A DNA stretch of 64,000 nucleotides, taken from the NCBI GenBank assembly GCA_019009955.1, contig CM032228.1, forward strand, positions 6,826,001-6,890,000, given 5' to 3'. A program made the translations under genes and the position numbers. Every line of letters starts with the position of its first letter. Within the stretch, counting starts at the first letter, position 1. Of this stretch, positions 54,029-64,000 are shown piece by piece. The notes below the pieces were generated by a model. It was not told the origin of the DNA, did no database searches, and worked only from the letters and a program-made list of their open reading frames with translations. The DNA is from Riptortus pedestris (taxonomy: Eukaryota; Arthropoda; Insecta; Hemiptera; Alydidae).

Positions 54029-57000
54029 TGTTTTAGTTTGGTATCCATACTTTCCCTATAAATTTTTAATTCCTGGATATTAAATTTTCCCTTAGTATTA
54101 CCGGACTTTATATATGTCAATAAATATGCTCCGTTACCATAACTTTTCTTAATCTCATATGGACCTTCGTACACTTCTATAAACTTGGCATATACTTTTT
54201 CTTGAGATTTAGATACCCTCAGTGATTTAACTAACACCTTAGTACCAGGTTGTAATTCAGTAATTGTTCTACTCCGGTCCCACCTGTCTTTGTTCTTTTT
54301 ACACTGTCGACGGGTCCGTTCTGCCGCAAGGGTTAAATAAAATGTCAGTTCTTCCTCTGGCCTAATCAAATGCTCCAAATCTAACCATTTGATCCATTCA
54401 CGTTGAGGTGTTTTGCCTAACATAAGTTGGCATGGGGTTAAATATGTTGTTTCATGTATTACCTCATTCATGCATGATTCTACTTTTTTTATATAATTTT
54501 CCCACATATCGTGACGGTCTTTTACTAGAACTCGGAGAAATTTTGCGATGGTTCGATGAGCTCTTTCTACTGGATTACCCTGTGGGTGTCGGATTGAAGT
54601 TCGAATCCATGTAATTTTATACTTGGCCAGTGTTTTATGCCATTTATCAGCAATAAATTGAGTACCATTATCTGTTAATATTTTAGATGGTCTACCATAC
54701 TTTGGGATGTAGTCGTTGAATAGACAATTTATAACAGTAGCACTATTACATTTTTGAATTGGGTATATTCGGATAAATTTACTAAATATATCTAGGCAAG
54801 TTAATAAATATTTATTTTGATTTTCAGATAACGGGAAAGGTCCTACAAAATCTATAGCTATCATTTCAAGCGGCTTAGAAGTGATTATATTTGACATTGA
54901 TGCCCATAATCTTCTATTCGCAAATTTAGTTTTTTGACAAGTGTCACAGCAACTAACAATTTTCTTAGTCATAGATAGTAATTTTGGGTGATAAAAATCA
55001 TGCTTGATAAGTTCATATGTTTTCCGGATGCCGACATGAGCATACAATTGATGTACATAAAGAATAAATAATTTTAATGTTGCTGTATCTAAACAGACTT
55101 TCCATAGATTCCCCGTTTTCTTTAATAAAATTTCCTTCTCTATACAATACCGGTCTGTTTCCTTTTCTTCTGTTTCCTTATATATTTTTCCTAGACAATC
55201 ATCATGTTTCTGAAAATATGGTAAGTTCTCTACCCGTTGTCGAATATTTTTCCTAGATAAATTGATTTTCCCAGTTGCCATTATCTTATGTTCTTCGTAA
55301 GAGCGTTCATCGACAAATCGGCTCAACGAATCAGCAACTATATTTTCTCTTCCTTTGCAGTGCTCAATTGTGAAATCGAATTCTTGAATTAACATAATCC
55401 ATCGGGATAATCTAGCCGATGTTAGTTTACAATCTTTAATATGAGTTAAACTATGGTTATCCGTGATAATAGTAAATTGTCTTCCCAACAGATACTGTCG
55501 GAATTTCTGTAATGCAAACACTATGGCTAACATTTCTAGTTCTGATGAATTATATTTCTGTTGATACTTATTTAAAGTACGGGTAGCAAAATAGATTGGG
55601 ATAGCGTCACCGTCCGGGTATCTCTGATACAATTGTGCACCAATAGCTGCGTTGCTAGCATCCGTTTGAACTATATATCTTAAATGGGATTTAGGCACAT
55701 GAAGTAATATTTGTCTACAAAATGCTTCCTTTATAGATAGAAATGCTTTCTCCTCTTCTTCGCCCCATTTCCATTTCTGCCCCTTTTTTAATAATTTATT
55801 TAATGGAATATTTAATTGTGCCATGTTTTTAATAAATCTCCTGTAGAATCCAGTCAAACCTAAAAATCCTTTCAGTTCCTTTACACTACGGGGTCTCCTA
55901 AATTCTTGAATCGCTTCAATTTTTTCGTGACACATTTCAATTCCCTCAGATGATATAACATGACCTAGATATGTTACCTTTTTACAAAAAAATTTGGCTT
56001 TCTCAAGATTCGTGGTTAAATTATGCTTTGCTAAAAGATTCATTATTATTTCCAGATGATTCAAATGTTCTTCGGGACTATCAGAAAAAATGAAAATATC
56101 ATCAATGAAAACCATAGCAAATTCTGAAACCTGTTGAACAATCGGATTGAGTCCCCTTATCAGAGCAGAACATAAGGCCTTTAATCCAAACGGCGTGACC
56201 TTGAAAACATATCCCTGCTGCTTAAATACAAACCCAGTATATTGTTTTGATTCTTTACACAAAGGAATTTGCCAAAATGAATTTCGGAGGTCAAGAAGTG
56301 ACATGTATTTGGTGTTTCTACATTTCGATAAGACATAATCGATACTAGGTGGCTGTTCATATTGTGGGATTAAACATTTATTTAATTGTCGGGCATCCAA
56401 GCATAGCCGGATTTGTCCATTTCTTTTCTTTATTACTACCAGAGGATTAATAAAACTAGTGTAGGATTTCTCAATAATCCCATTTTTTTCCATTTTAATC
56501 AATTCCTTAGCCACCTGTTCCTCTAGACTATGTGGTATTGGGTATATTCTACCTTTTATAAAATTCACACCGGGAATCAATTCTAACTTATGAGTGTAAT
56601 GTCTAATTAAGCCGGGTTTTTCTCGAAATATTTCTCTGTTTTTATTTATTAAATTTTCCAGTTGATTGCGAATATGTTTATTTTCAACATCACATTGCGG
56701 ATAATATTCTACGATTTTATCCATATCTAAAAATTGTATATTAAGTTTATCCTCTCCAATATCCATTGTTCCGATTTTCTTTATTTTTTTTCTTTTAACT
56801 TCGTTGTAATTAAATTCCAATATTTTATTATTCAAATGTATTCTAATTTGGTGTGTTTCTAAGTTTATTAGTGTTTTAACCTTTTCCATAGTATCAATAC
56901 CAAAAATAATAGTGTACACCAGATCAGGTATTACCCAATAATTTAAATTTATTGTTTCATTACCAAAGGTAGTGCTCATTAATATTTGTTTTTTTATCTG

Positions 57001-57390
57001 TTTTGATCTCTTCCCAAAAGCCCCTTTTACTTTTGCCGATAATCCGAATTCGCTTAAAATTGGGAGATCATTTTTATGTTGCTGATAAAAATTTTCATTT
57101 ATGGCTGTTTGTTGTGATCCCGAGTCCCATAGAACATCAATCTCTTTGTTTCCATATGTTAGACGTGTAATCGGACTTACGACTGTTGAAATTTCTATAT
57201 TTTCAGGTAAAAGTTCCTCTAATAAATAGTCGCATGGATTTTCAAATAATGAAGATTTATCTTTTATAATACTACTAATAGTTGGAATAAATTTTACAAA
57301 ACCTGAATTTAATAACTTCATTGTCCCACATTTGTCCTCAGGCTCTAAAGAATTCAAATGGGGACTTATGGGTTTTCCGGAAATTCTTTC
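54025..57390 (-). CDS. pol: Ty3/gypsy pol polyprotein
   Basis: More than 1100 codons without a stop. Counted from a TTG at 57357: aspartic protease (LWDSGSQQTA, Asp-Ser-Gly at 78-80), reverse transcriptase (LLDLRNSFWQIPL about 355; VFIDDIFIFS about 416-425), RNase H (QTDAS, Asp 566; Glu 606; ITDNHS, Asp 633; ADSLSR), integrase with H-x4-H and CxxC zinc finger (769-807), DDE residues Asp 836, Asp 896 and Glu 931, and a GPY/F-like YEGPYEI near the C-terminus. The frame is open up to 57390, overlapping the end of gag by about 25 nt in the -1 frame, so it is probably made by -1 frameshifting rather than from its own Met. All catalytic residues looked for are present. Confidence 0.95.
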
Positions 57391-58754
57391 TCAGTGGAAT
57401 TAGATTTAGGCGGATTTAAAGTATGTTTTGATGATTCCAAATTCTGATCTCTTATTACCGCGTTTATTCCTGTTGGTTTCTTCTCGCTTGTTCCTGGGCT
57501 ATTTCGGAAGTCTTGACCGTTATAATTTCTATTTTCAAATCTCCCATTACCTCTTCCAAAATTTTTATTGAGTGGTTTGTAATTAGAATTCCCACTGCTA
57601 TTATAAAATTGTCGGGAAACATTATCCGGGTTTCTTGGACGAAAGCTATTACTAGGGGGAAAATTACTATGTCTGCTGTTATAACCTGGTTGCCTACTCC
57701 ATGAATTTCGATCCCTATTCTCTATCGAAATTTCTCTATGTCTATTTCTTACTCTATTTGGGTTGTTTCCCTCATTCTCACGATTTTCTTCTCCATCCGT
57801 TACCCTCATGATATCCTGAGCTGGTAATTTTTGTAAAAGATCAAGAAATTTCTCTTTATTACTGATTTGGCCGACCCCCAAGATACATTGTATTTGCCAT
57901 GGGAAGTGTTTTATGATGCATTTTATTTGATAAGACTCGGGAAAAGGTGGATTAAGATATTTACAGTCTTTAAATAATTTCCTGGCATAATCATCCATAG
58001 TTAAATTTTCTCCTGGGCGATATTTCCCATTGGTAATTTGATTTCTACATTCATCCTGCCTATCTTCTCCCCAATATTTATTTAAAAATCTTTCTTTAAA
58101 ATGAATGAAATTTCTAATAAATTCCTTTTCAATCAGCCACCAAGTTCTGGGAACTCCCCTCATGCACTCTGAAATAATTAACTCTTGTTTTCCCCATGTA
58201 TCTACTCCATAAATGTTAAAATAATTTTCTAATTCAGAGAGAAAGTCAGTAGGGCTCTCCTGTCGACTATCACTAAATTTAGGACATCTCGCTTCAGGAT
58301 TGACTCTAATTTCTTTATAGTTGGGCAAATGACCTATCTGAACTTTTTTTAATTCTTGTCTGATATTTTCCATTTCATCAGCTATACTTCCTATTTTGAA
58401 ATCTGTCTCTAACAAATTCTCTATTTGTATTAACGATCTATCTTCAATTATTTGTTTATTTTCGTGAGTAATTTTCTGAATATTTTGATTTATTTGATCA
58501 TTTATCTTCCCTTGGACAATCTTTTCATGCTCAATTTCCCCTTTTAATTCATTCCGAATTAAGTTTTTCTGTTGATGGCATTCTTGTCGGGTTTCTATTA
58601 TTTTGGCATCCATTTCATCCATTAATTCCGTTTTTAGTAGTTCTCTAGTCTGAACGGTTTCTTTTTTTAAATTTTCTGTTTCACCTGCTAACCTATTCTC
58701 TAAAGATTTTAAGTTTATTTCATTGTCGCTTTTAAGATTATTTATCTCATTCAT
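57366..58754 (-). CDS. gag: Ty3/gypsy gag, main part (capsid and basic tail)
   Basis: 462 codons from an ATG at 58754. An N-terminal coiled coil, then a retrotransposon capsid region (FLSELENYFNIYGVDTWGKQ; GVPRTWWLIEKEF; FKERFLNKYWGEDRQDE; YARKLFKDCKYL), then an Arg/Asn/Gly-rich tail (GRGNGRFENRNYNGQDF). No CCHC zinc knuckle is seen, so RNA binding probably uses the basic tail. It is in the same frame as 59294-58761 but separated from it by a TAA. Confidence 0.88.
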   Translation of the reverse strand: MNEINNLKSDNEINLKSLENRLAGETENLKKETVQTRELLKTELMDEMDAKIIETRQECHQQKNLIRNELKGEIEHEKIVQGKINDQINQNIQKITHENKQIIEDRSLIQIENLLETDFKIGSIADEMENIRQELKKVQIGHLPNYKEIRVNPEARCPKFSDSRQESPTDFLSELENYFNIYGVDTWGKQELIISECMRGVPRTWWLIEKEFIRNFIHFKERFLNKYWGEDRQDECRNQITNGKYRPGENLTMDDYARKLFKDCKYLNPPFPESYQIKCIIKHFPWQIQCILGVGQISNKEKFLDLLQKLPAQDIMRVTDGEENRENEGNNPNRVRNRHREISIENRDRNSWSRQPGYNSRHSNFPPSNSFRPRNPDNVSRQFYNSSGNSNYKPLNKNFGRGNGRFENRNYNGQDFRNSPGTSEKKPTGINAVIRDQNLESSKHTLNPPKSNSTEKEFPENP

Positions 58755-58760
58755 AAATTC

Positions 58761-59294
58761 TTATCTCACGTTTGATACATCTACTCGAGTTTGTTCGATA
58801 TCTATTTTCAATGATTCAATACTATTTCTAACTTCTTGTTTAAATTCTTCTAGTTTGTTATTATTTTCTTCGAGTTTATTATTATTTTGTTCTAGTTTGT
58901 TATTATTTTCTTCTAGTTTGGCTTCCAATTTAGTATTTCCTGCTTTTATTAAATTCATTATAGCTTCCAACATGTTTTGATCTTTTTCGATAGGACTACT
59001 GACCTCTTTTTGTCCTTTTAAATCGTTTAAATTATCTATTATTCTGGTAGAAGTGCCTCGCGGTTGTTCAAAACCCAAAAAGCTCAAATTTGCTATCTCA
59101 GTAGATAACGGTATTCCCGAATCCTCTAATTGAATTATATGTCTAGCCTGATCTTTATATATGATATTATTGGTCTGTGTTCCCTCTAACGGTTCACTTT
59201 CAATAGATAGATTTTCAAGATCCAAATTATCACTTTTCTGTTCTACATCACTAATCCTATCCTCAAAACTTTTGCTATTAGTATTAATATCCAT
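58761..59294 (-). CDS. gag: Ty3/gypsy gag, N-terminal part before a stop
   Basis: 177 codons from ATG at 59294: MDINTNSKSFEDRISDVEQK, acidic, with tandem NNNKLEE/NNNKLEQ repeats forming a coiled coil near the end. The TAA at 58763-58761 is two codons before the ATG of the main gag frame, with no frame change. It is either a mutation in this copy or a natural upstream frame. Confidence 0.8.
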   Translation of the reverse strand: MDINTNSKSFEDRISDVEQKSDNLDLENLSIESEPLEGTQTNNIIYKDQARHIIQLEDSGIPLSTEIANLSFLGFEQPRGTSTRIIDNLNDLKGQKEVSSPIEKDQNMLEAIMNLIKAGNTKLEAKLEENNNKLEQNNNKLEENNNKLEEFKQEVRNSIESLKIDIEQTRVDVSNVR

Positions 59295-59398
59295 TTTTAT
59301 AATCTATGTTAATTAAAAAAAAAATTTTTTTGTTTTTTGAATAACCTAAATAAATGTTTTAAAAGTTTAAATTAAAAAAATGTTTAAGCCGTGCCCTT

Positions 59399-59413
59399 TC
59401 ACGTTGGGCTCCA
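59399..59413 (-). other. Candidate primer-binding site
   Basis: TGGAGCCCAACGTGA on minus, starting 11 bp inside the 5' LTR. It begins with TGG, complementary to the tRNA CCA end. The tRNA was not identified. Confidence 0.6.
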
Positions 59414-59423
59414 TTTTATATAA

Positions 59424-59776
59424 TGAAAGGTTTATTAATTTATTAATATTTAAATATAAACTATGTACCGGCGACTTCTCAGGGTCTTATATATTGCACG
59501 GCAAGCATTTTTGTTTCCACCATCTCTGCTATAATAGCTAATTTAACTATTTAATCCGAGATATAGCACATTTAGGCTAGCTAATTAAAGAAACACTTAC
59601 GCTCTTGTTGCATCTTGAGGGTCGACTGCCTTCTTGTTGTCCTCCGAGATTGCCCTTTGGACTTATAGCGGTCCGCTCTCCTCCCTTGACAGGTGCTGCT
59701 ACCTCGTTTAAAGCCTAGTACTAGTCACTCGGATCTCATAGATATAGAGACAGCGGAGAACCCAGACTCGACCGTT

Positions 59777-59779
<3 letters not shown>
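59424..59779 (-). repeat. 5' LTR of the Ty3/gypsy element
   Basis: 356 bp, same ends as the other LTR. On minus it is the promoter LTR; TATA-like sequences are present but not assigned. Confidence 0.95.
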
Positions 59780-59826
<47 letters not shown>

Positions 59827-59829
59827 AGT

Positions 59830-60135
59830 AATTTATATACCTGAAATAAATAAATAATAGTGATACCCTAAAACTAATTTAATTTATATTCTAAAATCAA
59901 AGTGTGGGAATGAGATCGTAGCCCTCCCTGCAAACTTTAATAATAATGAGTTTAAACGCACACTGTCTTTTGTTATAGTGACAACACCAAGCAATGCTTA
60001 ATAGTTATAGATAGTACATAATAATTTCAGTAATGTGTGCATATAAGAGGAAATAAGATAATATATACCACAAATAAAGAATTTGAAACTTGAAAAAAAT
60101 TAATGTACAGGCAGAGGTTACAATTTTATATATAT
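59830..60135. other. SNX29 intron 2, no feature recognised
   Basis: AT-rich sequence after the LTR and (TA)n tract (59780-59822). Confidence 0.45.
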
Positions 60136-60139
60136 ATAT

Positions 60140-60345
60140 AGTTCTTCTTTCCGGTGAGAGGTTGACAGATCTGTTTGTTTTCATTTCAAACACTTCCCAT
60201 TGGGAGGGGAAAGATTTCTTATTGCCGCTTGTATTTATTCTCATAATATTCACGGTTGTGTTGTGATACTAGTATGTAGATTTATTTATTGCTAAAATTC
60301 ACAAGGGGAATCTGCTAAGTTTACGCAGCCCCCACATGACGGACT
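60140..60345 (+). repeat. TA-core repeat 3' fragment
   Basis: TTCTTTCCGGTGAGAGGTTG, CTTCCCATTGGGAGGGG, ATATTCACGGTTGTGTTGTG, then GGGGAATCTGCTAAG and the hairpin-type end. Confidence 0.75.
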
Positions 60346-60559
60346 TTTGTTTGATTTTTACGAAACTTTATACGAGATTTTACAGAAACTAATGAACGAG
60401 TTTATTTCATTGTGCAGCAATGAAACACATTTTAAAAATGAAATAATATAGTTAAAAGAAGAACTCCACTACAACGGCTACAAAAAAAAACGGAATAACA
60501 AGAGAATTAAGAAAAATTAAGAAGAAACTTGATGTCACCAAGATTCAATAAGACATTGA

Positions 60560-60800
60560 AAATACTCAAGTTAAACCATTGGGCAACGTAACACTTCCTT
60601 ATATAGCGGGGACTTCAGAACGACTGGCAAGAATACTTCGGACATATATTTTACGAACAGTATTCAAACCACATAAAATATTTAAGACAACCAATTTTTA
60701 CAAATAGTGGAGTATACATGATACCATGTGATTGCGGTAAAGTTTATGTGGGACAGACAGGTAAGAAGACTGCTGCAAGAGTCAATTTGCATTTGGTTCT
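60560..60800 (+). pseudogene. Penelope-like element relic with GIY-YIG domain start
   Basis: GNVTLPYIAGTSERLARILR, TYILRTVFKPHKIFKTTNF, then in another frame GVYMIPCDCGKVYVGQTGKK and TAARVNLH. LPYI-GTSERLARILR-..TVFKP and the CDCGKVYVGQTGK motif are the linker and GIY-YIG endonuclease of Penelope-like retroelements. Truncated after the motif. Confidence 0.85.
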
Positions 60801-61045
60801 TTACAATGTTCTGATCTGTTGTATAGTAATGGAGATATTCCAAATTTTCAAAATTCTCCCCATCTAAACCCCCCCCCTCCCACTGGCCCAATTTTAGCAT
60901 TTCAGCCTCCCTCAAGGGAAATCCGCTATTCAGCTCGTGCTCATAACACGATTTTCGAAATTTTTCTTCAAATGCCCATCAATCCTATCTAAAAAATGAC
61001 AAAAATGAGTTCCGTTCAAAACTATATATATATTTGTTTGCCTGT
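60800..61045. repeat. Two TA-core fragments head to head
   Basis: A minus middle fragment (about 60808-60902) joins a plus 5' fragment (60903-61045, CCCTCAAGGGAAATCCGC start, TA core of 10 bp). Confidence 0.6.
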
Positions 61046-61301
61046 TACTGCCCTCGTGTGTGTGTGTGTAAAGATTTATAAATTATGACTTCCAAATTAT
61101 ATCATTTTGAATAAAGTGCAACCAAATATTATGCTAATTTAATTTTATAGTAGTACAAGAAAATAAGGTCAGATTTTTTAAATCTCTATTTAATTATTCA
61201 ATTAATGCTTACTTTATGATGTTAACAGAACTGGTTACTTACAAATGATCATTCACCTCTTGCATTGTATTTAATCATTACTTTTATTACTTGTTTGAAG
61301 G

Positions 61302-61432
61302 GCTGAGCTCGATATTGTTTGCGCTGAGTATCGACCGGCCGGAATTGAACCAAGCACCTACTGATACTCGCCTCCCATCTAGTCTCTCTTCACGCGAGGA
61401 GCCTATTATTCAAGAATCTCAACCAGATACAG
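61302..61432 (+). CDS. SNX29: SNX29-like exon 3, with apparent 1-bp frameshift
   Basis: Acceptor TTTGAAG, donor CAGGTGTG. With the carried G it reads GLSSIL, then the frame must shift by one base near 61316-61321 to continue ALSIDRPELNQAPTDTRLPS then SLSSREEPIIQESQPDT. SNX29 has GLNSILFAINID here, so both halves are genuine. As written, the first frame meets a TGA at 61325. A missing T (sequencing or assembly error) is the simplest explanation; a real mutation is possible. Confidence 0.8.
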
Positions 61433-61439
61433 GTGTGTT

Positions 61440-62700
61440 TCCATTTTACACTTACAGTTTATTTTGAAAAAAAAATTGATGTATTATTTTTGTATCTACA
61501 GCAGGTGATATTGAAAATAGGTTTAGCCTTTTTATAGGGCAAGGGCCGCTATAGTGGCCACCTACCGCTCTCTTTCAAACTCCGGCTGAGAGTACTGCTA
61601 TTAGTTACAAGGGTGTCTACTAAGTGGCAAGAGGAAATGAGGAATAATTTTTTTTTTTTTTTTCATATCTATTGTTAAAAAAATAACTTATTTTATTTAT
61701 TTATTCGATGAGCTCTGAAATATAGCAGTGTTGCTCACTATCATTAATAAAATTTTTGATGTTTTAAATTAAAATATCAAAACTTTTATTTTCATTTGGA
61801 TACAGCATTTTAAGACTAAAACTTGTTGATTATAATATAATGTTATTTGATTTGATAATTTAGCAGCATTTTTTTTGTCTCCTTTGAGGTTAAGTATATT
61901 TAAGTCGTCTAGTAAATTTGAGGTCGTGTAAGTAATGCAATTTCAGGAAATGTTTACAGATAATCCCCAAATTGACTTTCACCTATTCTGTTAACTCCCT
62001 CATTTTGTTTTAAACATGTTTACAGGGCTTTAACAAATTTCTTGCTAGCTATGAATTTTTTGTGAATGTATGTCTATTGCTACCAGTAATTTCACTATCT
62101 CATTTTTTCCTTATATTTTTAACATTTGAGTAATTTTTACTTGTACCCTTGATAGTATACGCTTCCGTTTTGTTCCCCTAAAGGAAACAGCTGATTTCAT
62201 TGATAACACTCATAAGAGATAACTCTTTGCAGTATTTAAAATAGGCATTAACTCAACTCGTTTCCTGTGTCTATGAATCACAAGGTCAAGTTTATTGAGG
62301 AAAAAATTAAAACAAATTTGAGTGTATCAAAAATTTAAATATGAAAACGGGTAATTTCTTACGAAAAAATGTACATTACATTTGCTTTGTAATCGCAGGA
62401 ATATGGAAAATTAATATCAATTATGGAAGAAACAAAAAATAATTTTAAGGAAGAAATGAAAAGATTTTATAATCTAAAATGTTCTTCCTCTTTCTATTGT
62501 CTATATAAAAACTTTAAAAAAAAAAGAAGACTAATCTACCTTTACATTTTCAAGTAAAGTGGAAGTTAATTTTGTCGTAATAATATAACACAGCTATAGT
62601 ATAACTAGATAAATAGGTTTACAATGTATTCAAACAGAAACAAAGTATAGCAAAGCCACTGTCTATTTCTAACTGGATATTTCATAATAAAAATGTGTTT
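61440..62700. other. SNX29 intron 3, nothing recognised
   Basis: AT-rich, with T16 near 61650. No exon resembling the rest of SNX29 was found before the window ends. Confidence 0.45.
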
Positions 62701-62714
62701 TTCTTTTCCCAAGT

Positions 62715-63235
62715 GTGGGTATGACACTTACTGAAGGCTGAAAACAAGAAAAAAATTAATAACTCACTTTATATTTGAGTTATGAATAAATGCATTGACA
62801 ATTGTAGAGCATCAACATTTTAACAAGATTAGTTCTATAAAAGTTTTCAATCCGAATCATCATAACTCAGATATTTTGAATTTTCAAAAAAACCCCTCTA
62901 GTCCTTGCCCAATTTCAGTCATTTACAAATATGAACAGAGTTGCGATCTGGCTGCAGCAAGAGGCAGTGGAAGCTGTAAAAATAAGAACTCCCACATCCA
63001 AATCACTGACAAAGAATTCAGGAAGGGTTTCACCAACAATCGACTCGACTCAAAATTTAATTATGTATAAATTTATTTATAATCAAATATGCATATATAA
63101 ACCCCCAAACCTGAACATGTCATATTAACAATAAGCTATTATATAATGGACCACTTCATTCCAGGGTTAAATACCAAATATGGTTTTCATTGATCTATAT
63201 CTTTGTGATTCAGATGCAAGTACATCATGTGATCA
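62715..63235. repeat. TA-core repeat, diverged pieces
   Basis: A minus middle part (ACTGAAGGCTGAAAAC, CATAACTCAGATATTTTG) at 62725-62905 and a plus part (AACAATAAGCTATTATATAA to TTTTCATTGATC) at 63100-63200, both old. Confidence 0.5.
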
Positions 63236-63324
63236 ATTATGATTATTTTTTGTTGATAATGTTATTTGATCTATATCTGTGTTTATTTGATCTATATTAT
63301 ACAAGATTTTTTCTCTCTCTCCGA

Positions 63325-63433
63325 TTAAGGGAAATCAGCTATTGAGGTCGTACTCATGACGCAATTTTCGAATTTTTATTCAAATGTCCATTGATCCTAT
63401 CTAGTAGATGATGAAAATGGGGCCTGTTCAAAA

Positions 63434-63493
<60 letters not shown>

Positions 63494-64000
63494 CAGGAGG
63501 AGGGAGGTTTAGAGAGGGAGAATTTTGAAAAATTGAAATATCTCCGTTACCATAAGTCGGATTGAAAAAGTGTATAGAATGAATCTTATTGAAAACTAAA
63601 TGTACTATAAATATTGTTATATACATATATTCTCTATCTTGAATATTAACAGAGATATTTGAATTTTTCTTAAGTGTGTGCGGATAACGGACGAGATGAG
63701 ATCGGGTATTGTCGTAAATTTCTGGATTAGTTCGGCTGTTTCCGTATTTCTGTTCATCTGCCCCCCCCCTTCTTTAGTTCTTGGACTACTAAAATTTGAG
63801 TTATTAAAATATAAATTATTCTGATTCATTGTAAATTGTAGTATTAGATATAGTAAATAATTTCTAATAAAGTTAATGTGTTATATTAAGATTTATATTA
63901 GTAATGGTTTTTCTTTCTGGTGAAGTATATGTCTATCTGTTCAGCTCTGAGTGGTTGGCAGACCTATTTATTTACAATTCAGAAGCCGTTTCCGTTGGGA
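63325..64000 (+). repeat. TA-core repeat, long form, cut by the window end
   Basis: GATTAAGGGAAATCAGCTAT start, (TA)n at 63437-63491, CGTTACCATAAGTCGG, ATTCTCTATCTTGAATATT, C9 spot (63760), TTCATTGTAAATTGTAG, TTTCTTTCTGGTGAAG and GCCGTTTCCGTTGGGA. Orientation and block order match 20784-21694. Confidence 0.8.

Larger units (their letters stand above)
53311..59779 (-). mobile_element. Ty3/gypsy LTR retrotransposon, structurally complete
   Basis: Two 356-bp LTRs enclose gag and pol on the minus strand. LTRs begin TGTAACGG and end CTTTCA and differ at about three positions, so insertion is recent. A primer-binding-like TGGAGCCCAACGTG lies about 11 bp inside the 5' LTR. No env-like frame is present. 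Clean target duplication is not readable because both flanks are TA repeats. It sits antisense in SNX29 intron 2. One stop codon splits gag. Confidence 0.93.
46740..61432 (+). other. SNX29: Gene span: SNX29-like RUN-domain protein (5' part)
   Basis: Three exons (46740-46963, 51443-51726, 61302-61432) encode the N-terminal RUN domain. Human SNX29 has a RUN domain, coiled coil and C-terminal PX domain and is linked to endosomal sorting; the coiled coil and PX would lie right of the window. Diagnostic matches are AVKSCQTRFGGRSELA, RARAWLRSAINERSLERYM, IYYEDWAFIRNQES and ILPNMAAG. Introns of 4.5 and 9.6 kb hold a hAT relic, Helitron, SINE, TA-core copies and a complete Ty3/gypsy element on the opposite strand. 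The third exon seems to lack one base (see its entry). Confidence 0.88.

Overview
This is an AT-rich stretch of animal nuclear genome, most likely from an insect or other arthropod. It has small conserved exons separated by long introns, and a dense and varied load of transposons: Helitrons, mellifera-type mariner, hAT, Merlin-like and piggyBac-like elements, tRNA-derived SINEs, LINE and Penelope remnants, and one Ty3/gypsy element. There are no prokaryotic operons. The species cannot be fixed from sequence alone.

Three host genes are supported by splice sites whose phases match. (1) The 3' end of an ankyrin-repeat plus SAM-domain gene lies on + (exons 2142-2285, 3776-3908, 6764-6836); its upstream exons are outside the window. 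(2) A complete CCDC85-family gene lies on -, with eight coding exons between 34553 and 18303 that give a 338-residue protein carrying the paired coiled coils and the REMCN/VVWRKL C-terminus of that family. (3) The 5' part of an SNX29-like gene lies on + (exons 46740-46963, 51443-51726, 61302-61432) and encodes the N-terminal RUN domain; the rest of the gene lies beyond the right edge.

Almost everything else is repeats. The commonest is a family of about 0.6-1.0 kb with more than 20 copies here, called the TA-core family below. Copies carry an inverted pair of short motifs near the ends (GCAGATTTCCC / GGGAAATCTGC), usually a (TA)n microsatellite at a fixed internal position, a small 3' hairpin and a T-rich end. 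This architecture recalls Helentron-associated elements (DINE-1/HINE). Copies are nested with Helitrons and SINEs, and one nest (51931-53224) allows an empty site to be inferred.

Region by region: 1-7 kb, ankyrin-SAM exons among repeats; 7-18 kb, mostly unique AT-rich DNA with mariner and hAT fragments, a TTAA-bounded MITE and two SINE families; 18-34.6 kb, the CCDC85-like gene with introns full of repeats; 35-37.3 kb, a Helitron and a Merlin-like element; 37.6-40.2 kb, a hAT element with an exact 8-bp target duplication; 40.5-43.6 kb, a GC-rich array of about 33 units of 93 bp; 44-46.3 kb, repeats; 46.7 kb to the end, the SNX29-like gene. The first SNX29 intron holds a degraded hAT element. 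The second holds the Helitron nest and a Ty3/gypsy element on - (53311-59779) with two 356-bp LTRs that differ at about three positions.
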